From: Methylobacterium sp. R2-1
GTDB taxonomy: Bacteria > Pseudomonadota > Alphaproteobacteria > Rhizobiales > Beijerinckiaceae
DNA: 64,000 nt
Direction of reading: 5' to 3'
Assembly: GCF_014191355.1 (NCBI RefSeq)
Contig: NZ_JACHWM010000017.1
Location: 62,001 to 126,000 of the forward strand
Below the pieces are notes generated by a model. That model did no database searches. It was not told where the DNA came from and saw only the letters and a list, made by a program, of their open reading frames with translations. The position numbers were made by a program, and so were the translations under genes. Below, piece after piece: positions 9,625-19,482 of this stretch; position 1 is the stretch's first letter; the number at the start of each line of letters is the position of its first letter.

Positions 9625-10776
9625 ATGTCGAAGCGGGACTATTACGAGGTCTTGGGCGTCGCGAAGACGGCCTCGGAGAGCGAGCTGAAGGTCGCCTTCC
9701 GCAAGCTGGCCATGGTGCATCATCCGGACCGCAATCCCGGCGACAAGGAAGCCGAGATCAAGTTCAAGGAAGTCAACGAGGCCTATCAGTGCCTCGCCGA
9801 CGGCCAGAAGCGCGCCGCCTACGACCGCTTCGGCCACGCCGCGTTCAGCCAGGGCGGGGCGGGCGGGCCCGGATTCGGCAACGAGTTCGGCGACTTCATG
9901 TCGGACATCTTCGAGAACTTCTTCGGGGATGGACGCGGGGCGCCGGGCGGCGGGCGCGGACGCGGCGGCGCGCCGGGCCGCGAGCGCGGCGCGGACCTGC
10001 GCTACAACCTCGAAATCAGCCTCGAAGAGGCCTTTGCCGGCAAGACGGAAACCATCCGCATCCCGACCTCCATCGCCTGCGAGACCTGCTCGGGGACGGG
10101 GGCCAAGGCCGGCTCGAAGCCGCGGACCTGCTCGACCTGCGGCGGCTACGGTCGGGTGCGGGCGGCGCAGGGCTTCTTCGCCATCGAGCGGACCTGCCCG
10201 AACTGCCACGGCCGCGGCGAAGTCGTGGACGATCCCTGCCCCTCCTGCTCCGGCGCCGGCCGTGTCAACCGCGAGCGGACCCTGTCGATCAACGTGCCGG
10301 CAGGCGTCGATGACGGCCTGCGCATCCGCCTCGCGGGCGAGGGCGAGAGCGGCCTGCGTGGCGGACCGCCGGGCGACCTCTACGTCTTCCTCTCGATCAA
10401 GCCGCATCCGTTCTTCCAGCGCGACGGAGCCGACCTGTTCTGCCGCGTGCCGATTTCGATGGTGACGGCGGCGCTCTCGGGCGAAATCACCGTGCCGGTG
10501 ATCGACGGGTCGCAGACGCAGGTGCGCATCCCGGCCGGCACGCAGACCGCCAAGCAGTTCCGCATCAAGGGCAAGGGCATGCCGGTGCTCCGCTCGCGGG
10601 AGGTCGGCGACCTCTACATCCAGGTCTCGGTGGAAACGCCGCAGAACCTCACGAAGCGCCAGCGCGAGCTGCTGCAGGAGTTCGACCAGAGCGCCTCCGA
10701 CGAGAATCACCCGGAGAGCGCCGGATTTTTCTCCAAGGTGCGTGACTTCTTCGTGAGCGGTTCGACACGGGCGTGA
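9625..10776 (+). CDS. dnaJ: Co-chaperone DnaJ (Hsp40)
   Basis: A 383-residue class I Hsp40. The J domain (1-70) starts [20 protein letters not shown] and holds the HPD triad in [10 protein letters not shown], which stimulates the DnaK ATPase. A Gly-rich segment (about 75-130) follows. The zinc-binding domain has four CxxCxGxG-type repeats: [24 protein letters not shown] and CPSCSGAG. The C-terminal substrate-binding and dimerisation domains complete it. Length matches the family. It follows dnaK after a terminator and a hairpin, so it may have its own promoter or be expressed below dnaK by partial read-through. The start [10 protein letters not shown] is the conserved one. Confidence 0.98.
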   Translation: MSKRDYYEVLGVAKTASESELKVAFRKLAMVHHPDRNPGDKEAEIKFKEVNEAYQCLADGQKRAAYDRFGHAAFSQGGAGGPGFGNEFGDFMSDIFENFFGDGRGAPGGGRGRGGAPGRERGADLRYNLEISLEEAFAGKTETIRIPTSIACETCSGTGAKAGSKPRTCSTCGGYGRVRAAQGFFAIERTCPNCHGRGEVVDDPCPSCSGAGRVNRERTLSINVPAGVDDGLRIRLAGEGESGLRGGPPGDLYVFLSIKPHPFFQRDGADLFCRVPISMVTAALSGEITVPVIDGSQTQVRIPAGTQTAKQFRIKGKGMPVLRSREVGDLYIQVSVETPQNLTKRQRELLQEFDQSASDENHPESAGFFSKVRDFFVSGSTRA

Positions 10777-10819
10777 TCCGCTCCGTGCTTGCGGGATCAA
10801 ACCCGCCGCTCCGCCGGTT

Positions 10820-10846
10820 ATGACCGCGGCTCATCGCTGCGGTCAT
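10820..10846. terminator. Strong hairpin after dnaJ, possible terminator
   Basis: ATGACCGCGGC (10820-10830) and GCTGCGGTCAT (10836-10846) form an 11-base stem with one G-T pair and a five-base loop. No T-run follows. A smaller inverted repeat, TGATCC with GGATCA, overlaps the dnaJ stop. Together they may end the dnaJ message. Confidence 0.5.
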
Positions 10847-10911
10847 GTGCCCGACGCCGTCCAGCGAAGCTTGACTGCCCGCGGGTTTTCGTCGTCTAGC
10901 CTGTCCCAACC

Positions 10912-11592
10912 ATGATGAGCCGAGGACCTTCGGACGTGCCGCCGCTTCGCCGTTCCAGTGCCCGAGCCGTCGCCGCCGCACGCGTCATCCGGGAGCGCAA
11001 GGACCCCCTGGAGGACGAGGCGCGCTTCCTGCGCTCCTGGTTCGAGCGCCCGCTCGTCACCGGTGCGGTGACGCCATCCGGCCGGATGCTGGCACGCACC
11101 ATGGCCGCCTACGCCGACCCGAACGTCGCTGGCCCCGTGATCGAGCTGGGGCCGGGCACAGGTCCGGTGACCGAGGCCCTCATCCGCCGCGGCTTCGATC
11201 CAGAACGCCTCGTCCTCGTCGAGTTCAATCCCGATTTCTGCACGCTGCTGCGCCGACGCTTCCCCGGCGTAACCGTGATCTGCGGCGACGCCTACCGGAT
11301 CCGCGAGACGCTGCGCGACAAGCTCGACGGCCCTTGCGCGGCGACGATCTCGAGCCTGCCGCTGTTCACCAAGCCGCTGGAGCAGCGCCTCGACCTTCTC
11401 CAAGGTGCCCACGACCTGATGCATCCGGGCGCACCCTTCGTGCAGTTCACCTACGCGGTGGTGCCGCCGATCCCGGCCAAGTGCGAGGCGGGCAGCTACA
11501 CAGCGAGCCGCTCCAACAAGGTCTGGCTCAACCTGCCTCCGGCCCGCGTTTGGGTCTATCGGCGCCCCGAGCCGAAGACCGGCGCCGTCTGA
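10912..11592 (+). CDS. PmtA-like phospholipid N-methyltransferase
   Basis: A 226-residue SAM-dependent methyltransferase. The core is class I: motif I VIELGPGTGPVTEALI (about residues 75-90), the acidic end of strand 2 in LVLVEFNPDFC, and motif IV near ISSLPLF. The upstream FLRSWFERPLVTGAVTPSG resembles the RSW-x-x-x-P-x-x-x-G-A-x-x-P-S segment of rhizobial/Rhodobacter PmtA, which methylates phosphatidylethanolamine to phosphatidylcholine at the inner membrane face. Related proteins include KsgA-like rRNA dimethyltransferases, but the N-terminal segment favours the lipid enzyme. ATG ATG at the start leaves a three-base ambiguity. It stands alone after dnaJ. Confidence 0.7.
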   Translation: MMSRGPSDVPPLRRSSARAVAAARVIRERKDPLEDEARFLRSWFERPLVTGAVTPSGRMLARTMAAYADPNVAGPVIELGPGTGPVTEALIRRGFDPERLVLVEFNPDFCTLLRRRFPGVTVICGDAYRIRETLRDKLDGPCAATISSLPLFTKPLEQRLDLLQGAHDLMHPGAPFVQFTYAVVPPIPAKCEAGSYTASRSNKVWLNLPPARVWVYRRPEPKTGAV

Positions 11593-11819
11593 CGTTCAGG
11601 ACGTGGCCCGAATGGGCCGAAATGCGTGCCGGCGACGACGTGCACGGCCGACGAGCTTCCGGACATAGACCGCGACCGAGCAACCAGGCGTCCCATTGCG
11701 ACAACGGGCCGGCAGTATCCGGATTGCAGCCTGATTCGCGATCATGCACGTCCTTGTTTCTCATTGTACGGATTCCGCTCAGTACACATTCATCCGGTGG
11801 CTTCTAGCTTCGCTCTCAA

Positions 11820-11835
11820 GGCCGTCAGAACGGCC
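11820..11835 (+). promoter_or_regulatory. Small hairpin in the leader of the histidine-rich gene
   Basis: GGCCGT (11820-11825) and ACGGCC (11830-11835) form a 6-base stem with a CAGA loop, eight bases before the GGAGG ribosome site at 11844. It could act as a leader element for translation or simply be chance in GC-rich DNA. Nothing else recognisable is seen in 11593-11855. Confidence 0.3.
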
Positions 11836-11855
11836 CGATGAACGGAGGTCATACG

Positions 11856-12200
11856 ATGTCGGAACCATCCTCACCGCGTCGCTCTCGCTTCGCGCTCGCC
11901 GCCCTCGCGCTGATGGCCGGCGGCCTCTTCGGCGGGGGCATCGCCAACGCCGCCCCGCTCGCACCGGCCCCGGCGACGGCTCTGGCCTCGGAGGCGGCGG
12001 TCGAGACGGTGCAGTGGCAGCACCACCATTTCGGTCATCGCCACCATCCTCGCCACTGGAGTCATCGCCACCACCATCACGGGCATTGGGGTCATCACCG
12101 CCGCCATTGGGGCCATCGTCACCATGGCTGGGGCCACCGCCATCACCACCACGGCCACTGGGGGCATCGCCGCCACTGGGGCCACCATCATCACTGGTAG
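11856..12200 (+). CDS. Secreted histidine-rich protein, probable metal binder
   Basis: A 114-residue protein. It has a signal peptide (SRFALAALALMAGGLFGGG, cleavage near IANA-AP), a short Ala/Pro linker, then a 62-residue tail from QWQHHHFGHRHH to the end in which 31 residues are histidine. The rest of the tail is mostly Gly, Arg and Trp. The motif HRHHHHGHWGH occurs twice, so the tail is an imperfect tandem repeat. Such tails bind Zn, Ni, Cu or Co, giving a periplasmic or outer-face buffer; the metal is not predictable. The ATG at 11856 has GGAGG seven bases upstream; an earlier ATG at 11838 has none. No transporter or metal regulator is adjacent. Confidence 0.75.
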   Translation: MSEPSSPRRSRFALAALALMAGGLFGGGIANAAPLAPAPATALASEAAVETVQWQHHHFGHRHHPRHWSHRHHHHGHWGHHRRHWGHRHHGWGHRHHHHGHWGHRRHWGHHHHW

Positions 12201-12361
12201 GCACAGCGAACGTTGAAGCGGTCGGAGGAGGCGACAGCCTCATCCGGCCCTCTCGCCACGACGGAATTCTCTGCTCTCACGCCTGGCGGAGACGCAGACG
12301 CCTGCAAGGCAACTGCACGTGTCGGCCGAGTGGTCCGGACATCGCGACGACCGCAACCCGC

Positions 12362-13668
<1,307 letters not shown>

Positions 13669-13672
<4 letters not shown>

Positions 13673-14439
13673 GGGGCGGCCTCCAGGGCGCGGACGAGAT
13701 CGGCATGGAGCGCGCTTGCCCCGATCCGGAAGGTTTCTGGACTCGCCCAATCCGGCCCCATGATCCGGTCGGCCAGCGCGAGATAGGCGCCCGCATCCTC
13801 GACCCGGCGCAAGCCGCCGGAAACCTTGAGCCCCGCGGGCCGGTCGGCGTGCGCGCGGATCGCCTCCAGCATGATCTCGGCGGCGGGCAGCGTGGCCGAG
13901 ACGGGCGTCTTGCCGGTGGAGGTCTTGATGAAATCGGCGCCGGCCTCGAGCGACAGGTGGCTCGCCCGTTCGATCAGCGTCGGCTCTTCGAGTTCGCCGG
14001 TCTCCAGGATCACCTTGAGGAGCCGGCCGGCGCAGGCGTCGCGCACGGCCAAGACCATCGCGCGGGCGGTCTCCGCATCGCCGCGCATCAGCGCGCGATA
14101 AGGCAGGACGAGGTCGATCTCGTCGGCGCCATCGGCGAGGGTGGCGAGGGTGTCCGCGACCGCCAGCTCCACCACCTCGCCGCCCTCCGGGAAGTTGATC
14201 ACCGTGGCGACCCGCACATCGCTGCCGCGAAGCGTCCGAACGGACCCTGCGACGAAATCCGGCCAGACGCAGACGGCCGCGACCCCGCTCCCGCGGGCCT
14301 TTTCGCAGAGTCCCGCGACCGCGGCGGCGGTGCAGGTGTCGCTCAGATCGGTGAGGTCGAGCAGTGGCAGGGCGCGCCGGGCCAGATCCGCCCTGGCTTG
14401 GACCGCATCCTGCGGGGTGAGGGGAACTGGAGCGGTCAT
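13669..14439 (-). CDS. deoC: Deoxyribose-phosphate aldolase
   Basis: A 256-residue class I aldolase converting 2-deoxyribose 5-phosphate to glyceraldehyde 3-phosphate and acetaldehyde. Strand motifs are clear: [40 protein letters not shown], the Schiff-base lysine in DFIKTSTGK (near residue 170), and the proton-relay lysine in GLKVSGG (near 202). Length matches E. coli DeoC (259). It sits nine bases after the PNP stop and overlaps deoA by four. No phosphopentomutase (deoB) is in the operon, so deoxyribose 1-phosphate must be isomerised by an enzyme encoded elsewhere. Confidence 0.97.
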
Positions 14440-14448
14440 CCGCGGTCC

Positions 14449-15261
14449 TTACGCTTCGGGCAGGCGGCCGGCGAACACGGCGGCGAGCCGGGCGAGATCC
14501 GCCCCGGCCCGGGCCGCGACGGCCTTGGTCTCGGCATGGTGGGGGTCACCCCCCGCAATTCCCGCCGCGAGGTTGGTCACCACCGAAATCGCAGCCACGG
14601 GAAGACCCAGGAACCGAGCGAGGATCGTTTCGGGCACGGTGGACATGCCGACGAGGTCCGCGCCGAGGATCCCGGCCATGCGCACCTCGGCTGGGGTCTC
14701 GAAGCTCGGACCGGAGAACCACGCATAGATACCTGACGACAGCGGCAGCCCGATCTCCTCCGCCGCCGCACTCAGGTGCGCACGCAGACCGGCGTCGTAG
14801 GCCTCCGTCATCGGCACGAAGCGGGCGTCTCTCGCCTCGCCGATCAGCGGGTTGAGGCCCGACAGGTTGATGTGGTCGGCCAGCATCACGAGCCGGCCGG
14901 GGCCGATCTCCGGTCTCAGCGAACCGGCGGCATTGGTGAGCAGGAGCCTCCTTGCGCCGAGTGCCCGCGCCGCGGCGAGCGGGATGCGCATGGCCGCGGC
15001 GTCGCCGCGCTCGTAGGCGTGGGCTCGTCCCTCGAAGACGAGCACCGGTCGGCCGGCGAGGCGTCCGCGATACAATCGACCGCCATGGCCGCTGACGCCG
15101 GGGGCGGGAAATCCGGGGATCGCCGCGTAGGCGACGCTGCGGCGGTCCTCCACCGCCTCGACCAGGGCGCCGAGCCCGGTCCCCGTGACGATCGCCAGGG
15201 CATAGGGCCCGGCGAAGCCCTCCGCCCGCAGATGGGCGATCGCCGCGTCTTCAGGCGCCAT
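14449..15261 (-). CDS. Purine-nucleoside phosphorylase, trimeric class
   Basis: A 270-residue purine-nucleoside phosphorylase of the PunA/XapA class. It splits inosine, guanosine or xanthosine with phosphate into base and (deoxy)ribose 1-phosphate. Visible motifs: [14 protein letters not shown] (phosphate loop), [33 protein letters not shown] and [18 protein letters not shown] (near residue 185), with VGMSTVPE after it. The start at 15261 gives the family length and overlaps the cdd stop by 11 bases, so the two are translationally coupled. Substrate preference (guanosine versus xanthosine) cannot be told from sequence alone. Confidence 0.93.
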   Translation of the reverse strand: MAPEDAAIAHLRAEGFAGPYALAIVTGTGLGALVEAVEDRRSVAYAAIPGFPAPGVSGHGGRLYRGRLAGRPVLVFEGRAHAYERGDAAAMRIPLAAARALGARRLLLTNAAGSLRPEIGPGRLVMLADHINLSGLNPLIGEARDARFVPMTEAYDAGLRAHLSAAAEEIGLPLSSGIYAWFSGPSFETPAEVRMAGILGADLVGMSTVPETILARFLGLPVAAISVVTNLAAGIAGGDPHHAETKAVAARAGADLARLAAVFAGRLPEA

Positions 15262-15664
15262 GGACAAGATGCTCCGGACCGAAAGAGGCGGGCAGCAACT
15301 GTTCCAGCGTGTAATGAGACCGCAGGCCATCGAGTCCGGCCGAGTGGATCGGCGTGCCGGGGCCCGCGAATTCACGAATCCGCTGGCGGCAGGCGCCGCA
15401 GGGCGTGACCGGCTCCGGGCTATCGGCCTGCACGAGGATTGCACGGATGCGTCGGCCGCCGGCCGCGATCATCGCAGCGATCGCGCCGGCCTCGGCACAG
15501 GTGCCGACCGGATAGGCGGCGTTCTCGACGTTGCAGCCGGCATGGATATGTCCGGCCTCATCCACCAGCGCGGCACCGACACGGAAGCCGGAATAGGGCG
15601 CGTGCGCTCGGCGACGCACCACATCGGCGGCTTCGAACAGGGCATCGAGATCGGGTTCGGTCAC
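15251..15664 (-). CDS. cdd: Cytidine deaminase
   Basis: A 137-residue zinc enzyme deaminating cytidine and deoxycytidine. It has the substrate-binding FRVGAALVDE, the zinc and catalytic motif GCNVENAAYPVGTCAEAGAI (Cys with the C-A-E glutamate), and PCGACRQRIREF, which gives the other zinc cysteines. I chose the GTG at 15664, because the small tetrameric Cdd is 130-140 residues; ATG codons at 15721 and 15733 would add a Pro-rich, non-conserved extension. It heads the leftward nucleoside-salvage operon. DUF2093 is divergent upstream. Confidence 0.9.
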   Translation of the reverse strand: MTEPDLDALFEAADVVRRRAHAPYSGFRVGAALVDEAGHIHAGCNVENAAYPVGTCAEAGAIAAMIAAGGRRIRAILVQADSPEPVTPCGACRQRIREFAGPGTPIHSAGLDGLRSHYTLEQLLPASFGPEHLVHGA

Positions 15665-15806
15665 GGACAATCCCGGAGCGACGTGAGGCGCAGGGTTCGT
15701 TTGGCCCGAGGGCGGGGGCATGTCGAGGGGCATACCATCGACAGAGCCGTGCGGGGCTTCTAAGGCAGGTCGAGCGCGCGCGGGCGCGGCACCGGGAGCC
15801 CACACA

Positions 15807-16031
15807 ATGCTCGGACGCTTCGATCGAGGATCGGCCGGCGGCGAAGCCAAGGTCGAGTACGGTGACGGCACCATGCGGGTGGTCAAGCCCGGCACCTACG
15901 TACGCTGCGCGGTGACCGGCGAGCCGATCCCGCTCGATGCCCTGCGCTACTGGAACGTCGATCGCCAGGAGGCCTACGCCACCCCCGAGGCCGCGATGCA
16001 GCGGCTGAAGGAGATCGGCGCGGCCCGTTGA
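15807..16031 (+). CDS. DUF2093 family protein
   Basis: A 74-residue protein starting MLGRFDRG and containing VVKPGTYVRCAVTGEPIPL and LRYWNVDRQEAYATPE. This is the DUF2093 pattern, a small alphaproteobacterial family of unknown function with a possible single metal-binding Cys. In many Hyphomicrobiales it lies beside lpxK in the same direction; here it is convergent with lpxK, with a 179-base gap. An earlier in-frame ATG at 15720 would add an Ala-rich, non-conserved head. Confidence 0.8.
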   Translation: MLGRFDRGSAGGEAKVEYGDGTMRVVKPGTYVRCAVTGEPIPLDALRYWNVDRQEAYATPEAAMQRLKEIGAAR

Positions 16032-16210
16032 GGGCGCGGCTCTCCGTCCGTGGACCACCTCGACCGACTTTGTCGGCCTCGGCCTGCTGGCATGGCGGAC
16101 GGTGCTGACCGATCGCAGCTATGCGCTGCGCGAAACGGCGGCTACGCGTCGGCGCGCCGTGTACCGTCGGCATCGAACGACTTCCAGGCCCTGCCATTGA
16201 GCGTCAGGCG

Positions 16211-17194
16211 TCAGGCGCGTGGGAATGCCATCGCGAGCTGCTGGCGAATGCTCTCCTCGTCGGCGAAGGCGAGAGCGACCCGTAGCACCCGCACCGCCGC
16301 GCGCGCCTCTGGGGGAAGACGGACGGCATCCTTCTCCGTCGTGACGAGGCCGGCACCCTCGCGCGCGGCGAGGGCCGACAGAGCCGTCAGATCCTCTGGC
16401 CGAAAGGAATAGTGATCGGGAAAATCCCGCTCCGCCACGATCTCGGCCCCTAGGCGCCGAAGCGTCTCGAAGAATTTCTGCGGGCGTCCGATCCCGGCGA
16501 AGGCGACGACGCGGCTCCCGACCCAATCCGGCCCTGCCTCGGGCACGAGATGGGCGCGGTGGACCGGGAGGCTCCGCTGTTCCGCCTCCCTCGCCAGAGC
16601 TGCACCCGGCTCGCCCTCGCCGACAAGCACAAGGCCGGCGACGTGCGGCCATTGCCGGGCCAGCGCAGCCCGCAGCGGCCCGGCAGGGAAGGGCAGGCCG
16701 TTGCCGACACCCGAGCCGCCATCGACCACCGCCAGCGAGAGGGTTTTGGTAAGGCTCGGATTCTGCAGGCCGTCGTCCATGACGATCACGTCGGCGCCGG
16801 ACGCGGCACAGAGGCGGGCGCCGGCCGGTCGGTCGCGGGCGACGATGGTGGTTCCCGCCCGTGCCAGGAGCAGAGGTTCGTCGCCGACCTCCGCTGCCGC
16901 GTGCCAGGCGGGATCGACGACCAGCGGTCCGGCGAGTCGGCCGCCATAGCCGCGGCTGAGGAAGGCAGGCGCCCGGCCGGTTTCGCGCAGGAGGCCGGCC
17001 AGCGCCAATGCCGTCGGAGTCTTGCCGGCACCGCCGAGGGTGAAGTTGCCGACGCACAGGACCGGGCAGGGCGGCGGCGCGCCGGCTCGATCCATCCGGT
17101 CGGCGGTCAATCCGCCGTAGAAGCGGCCGGCGGGGGCCAGCAGCCGGGCGAGCGGGTGCGAGGGCGGCCGGGACCAGAAGCCGGGCGGGCGCAT
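16211..17194 (-). CDS. lpxK: Tetraacyldisaccharide 4'-kinase
   Basis: A 327-residue kinase that phosphorylates the 4' position of the lipid A disaccharide at the inner membrane. It has the family N-terminus with an amphipathic start (FWSRPPSHPLARLLAP), the P-loop GNFTLGGAGKTPTALAL (about residues 49-65), SRGYGG, and VIVMDDGLQNPSL, where the DDGxQ aspartates bind Mg. VVAFAGIGRPQKFF and TTEKDAVRL are the conserved C-terminal motifs. It follows waaA by seven bases in the leftward operon DUF374-waaA-lpxK, all outer-membrane lipid assembly genes. Confidence 0.96.
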   Translation of the reverse strand: MRPPGFWSRPPSHPLARLLAPAGRFYGGLTADRMDRAGAPPPCPVLCVGNFTLGGAGKTPTALALAGLLRETGRAPAFLSRGYGGRLAGPLVVDPAWHAAAEVGDEPLLLARAGTTIVARDRPAGARLCAASGADVIVMDDGLQNPSLTKTLSLAVVDGGSGVGNGLPFPAGPLRAALARQWPHVAGLVLVGEGEPGAALAREAEQRSLPVHRAHLVPEAGPDWVGSRVVAFAGIGRPQKFFETLRRLGAEIVAERDFPDHYSFRPEDLTALSALAAREGAGLVTTEKDAVRLPPEARAAVRVLRVALAFADEESIRQQLAMAFPRA

Positions 17195-17201
17195 CGCGGC
17201 C

Positions 17202-18506
17202 TCAGTCGCGCTCGCGCGCGGACAGCTTCATCTGCGCGACGTAGGGTTCGAGTACCGCGAACGTGCGTGCCACTGCGCCCTCGAATGGCCGGAGCGCCGT
17301 CTGCCCCTTGGCACACATCACCGCCAGCGCCCGCGGATCGGCGACGAGCTCGCCCACGGCCGTCAGCAGCGCCGCCTCGTCCGCCACCATGCGCGCCCCG
17401 GCCGCGGCGTCGAGCGCGCCGTAGGGCTCGTGGAAGTTGTCGGTGTGGGGTCCGTGCAGGATCGCACTGTCCAGGCGCACCGGCTCGATCGGATTCTGGC
17501 CTCCGTGCGGCACCAACGAGCCGCCGAGGAAGACGAGCGGGCAGAGCCGATAGAAGAGGCCGAGTTCACCCAGGGTATCGGCGACGTAGAGATCGATGGC
17601 TGGCAGCGGGCGCCCGCCCTTGGACCTCCGGCTCACCCGCAGGCCGGCGGCGGCGCCGATTCGGGACACCTCCTCGCCTCGGCGTGGATGGCGCGGCACG
17701 ATTACTGTCAGCAGACGCGGAAATCGCTCCTTCAGGCCGGCATGAACGCGGGCGATCACCTCGTCCTCGCCGGGATGAGTGCTGGCTGCGACCCAGATTG
17801 GCCGGTCACCGATCATGTCGCCGAGATAGGCAAGCTGCTGGGAGTCGGCGGGTGGCACCGCCGAATCATATTTGAGATTGCCGACAACGTTGATGCGGGG
17901 CGCGCCGAGCCGGGCGAAGCGTTCTCCGTCCTCCCGGGTCTGAACGAGACAAACCGCGATCCGTGCCAACAGCGCCCGAGCGGTGTCGGGTGAGCGCGTC
18001 CAGGCCTTGAACGAGCGTTCCGACATCCGACCGTTGACGAGCACCAGCGGGATGCCTCGGCGGTGAAGCGAGATGATGGTGTTGGGCCAGATCTCGGATT
18101 CGGCGACGATGGCCAGATCCGGCCGCCAATGCGCGAGGAAGCGCTCGATCCAGCGCGGCGCGTCGAGCGGCATGTACTGGTGCACGGCGCCGGCCGGCAG
18201 GCGCTTGCTCAGCAGGTCGGCCGCACTGCGCGTGCCGGTGGTGACGAGGACCGAGCAGCCGCGGGCGATCATGCCCTCGATCAGGCCGACGAGGGAGAGC
18301 GCCTCGCCGATGCTCGCTCCGTGCATCCAGACGAGATGTCCCACCGGCCGCGCCCGTCCGGGCAGGCCGCGGCGCTCCGGAAGCCGCCCCGGATCCTCCT
18401 TGCCCCGACGCGAACGCCACGCCAGCAGGCCCGCCACGGCGGGCTCACCGAGATAGAGCCCGTAGCGATAGGCGCGCAGCGCGACGGGAAGCTTCGGCAC
18501 CCTCAT
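17202..18506 (-). CDS. waaA: 3-deoxy-D-manno-octulosonic acid (Kdo) transferase
   Basis: A 434-residue GT-B glycosyltransferase adding Kdo from CMP-Kdo to the lipid A precursor on the cytoplasmic face of the inner membrane. It shows VWMHGASIGEALS (near residue 50, with the catalytic Glu), VLVTTGTRSAA, LAIVAESEIWPNTI, and the C-terminal LGGSLVPHGGQNPIEPV motif that binds the nucleotide. An N-terminal hydrophobic helix anchors it. It overlaps the DUF374 stop by four bases (ATGA) and precedes lpxK. Whether it adds one or two Kdo cannot be told from sequence. Confidence 0.95.
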   Translation of the reverse strand: MRVPKLPVALRAYRYGLYLGEPAVAGLLAWRSRRGKEDPGRLPERRGLPGRARPVGHLVWMHGASIGEALSLVGLIEGMIARGCSVLVTTGTRSAADLLSKRLPAGAVHQYMPLDAPRWIERFLAHWRPDLAIVAESEIWPNTIISLHRRGIPLVLVNGRMSERSFKAWTRSPDTARALLARIAVCLVQTREDGERFARLGAPRINVVGNLKYDSAVPPADSQQLAYLGDMIGDRPIWVAASTHPGEDEVIARVHAGLKERFPRLLTVIVPRHPRRGEEVSRIGAAAGLRVSRRSKGGRPLPAIDLYVADTLGELGLFYRLCPLVFLGGSLVPHGGQNPIEPVRLDSAILHGPHTDNFHEPYGALDAAAGARMVADEAALLTAVGELVADPRALAVMCAKGQTALRPFEGAVARTFAVLEPYVAQMKLSARERD

Positions 18507-19252
18507 GCCGGACTGCCCTGCGACGCGGCCGCCGGAACGCCGCCAACCCGGTCCGGCCGGCCGACGAGGGTGTAGGCGCGGTCGTGGACCCGGTTCAGCT
18601 CGGCCTGCACCCGGTGGCGCAGGGCGTCGATCTCCTCGGGCGAGACCTCGCGTGGGACGAAGGTCGCCTCGCCGAACACCATGGCGCCGCGGCCGAAGGG
18701 CAGACCGAGGCAGGCCCGGTCCCAGGAATTGAAGCGGATGTGCCGGCTCGTCACCACCGCGACAGGCACGATGGGGCAGCCGGAGAAGCGGGCGAGCATG
18801 ATGATCCCGGCATCGCACACGCGGGAGACCTTCGGCACGTCGGCGGAGAAGGCGACGGTTTCGCCGCCCTTCAGCGCCCTGACCATCGCCCGCAGCCCCT
18901 CGGCGCCGCCCTTGGCGCGGGCGTCCTTGACCACGCGCCCACGGGCACCGGAGGCGCGCATCACCCGTACGCCCATCCGCGTCAGGGCCATGGTGTTGAT
19001 ATTGCCGTCGGGCGAGCGCGAGATGATCGTGGCGACCCGGTCCTGCGGCCGGCGCATGAAGGAGATCATGATGTGCTGGCCGTGCCACATCGCCGCGATG
19101 AACGGCCCGTGGGCGTCGAGCCGCGCATAAGCATCCGCCGGCTCGATGGCGAAGCGGTTCGTGCGCCGGACGAGCCGCAGATAGCCCGAGGCCACATGGC
19201 TGAGCACCCACTGCACGCCCGGCTTGCGGCCGACGGTCTTGATCAGGCCCAT
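18503..19252 (-). CDS. DUF374 lysophospholipid acyltransferase-like protein
   Basis: A 249-residue membrane-associated protein of the LPLAT/DUF374 family. MWHGQHIMISFM gives a His at the acyltransferase active-site position, ISRSPDGNINTMALTRMG follows, and FSADVPKVSRVCDAGIIMLARFSG matches the family's substrate block. The usual H-x4-D pair is reduced to WHGQH here, as in other DUF374 members. In Hyphomicrobiales this gene regularly precedes waaA and is thought to act in lipid A acylation or modification; that role is inferred from its position. It is the first gene of the leftward waaA-lpxK operon. Confidence 0.85.
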   Translation of the reverse strand: MGLIKTVGRKPGVQWVLSHVASGYLRLVRRTNRFAIEPADAYARLDAHGPFIAAMWHGQHIMISFMRRPQDRVATIISRSPDGNINTMALTRMGVRVMRASGARGRVVKDARAKGGAEGLRAMVRALKGGETVAFSADVPKVSRVCDAGIIMLARFSGCPIVPVAVVTSRHIRFNSWDRACLGLPFGRGAMVFGEATFVPREVSPEEIDALRHRVQAELNRVHDRAYTLVGRPDRVGGVPAAASQGSPA

Positions 19253-19482
19253 GGCTTCCGACCGCTCTGTCCCGATTCGCTCGTCGACCGACCGGTTCGC
19301 CTCGCGGGTCGAGCCGGCCGGACCGGCGGCTGTCTAGCCCCGACCATGTGGCGGACGCAACGGAGCTGGTGCTTTTGTTTAACTTAAGCTGGTTTCCGGC
19401 CTTGTCCGGCCGGACATCCCCTCGGTGCGGCAAACTGCCCGATATTGACGCCGGCACGTGTTGCCGCGAAGCGGAACGACGC

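Noticed and set aside
9489-10800. Leftward open frame opposite dnaJ
   Set aside because: Shadow of the zinc-binding and C-terminal domains of dnaJ, with no motifs of its own.
11593-11855. Possible riboswitch or sRNA before the histidine-rich gene
   Set aside because: Only one small hairpin is visible, with no conserved aptamer pattern or terminator.
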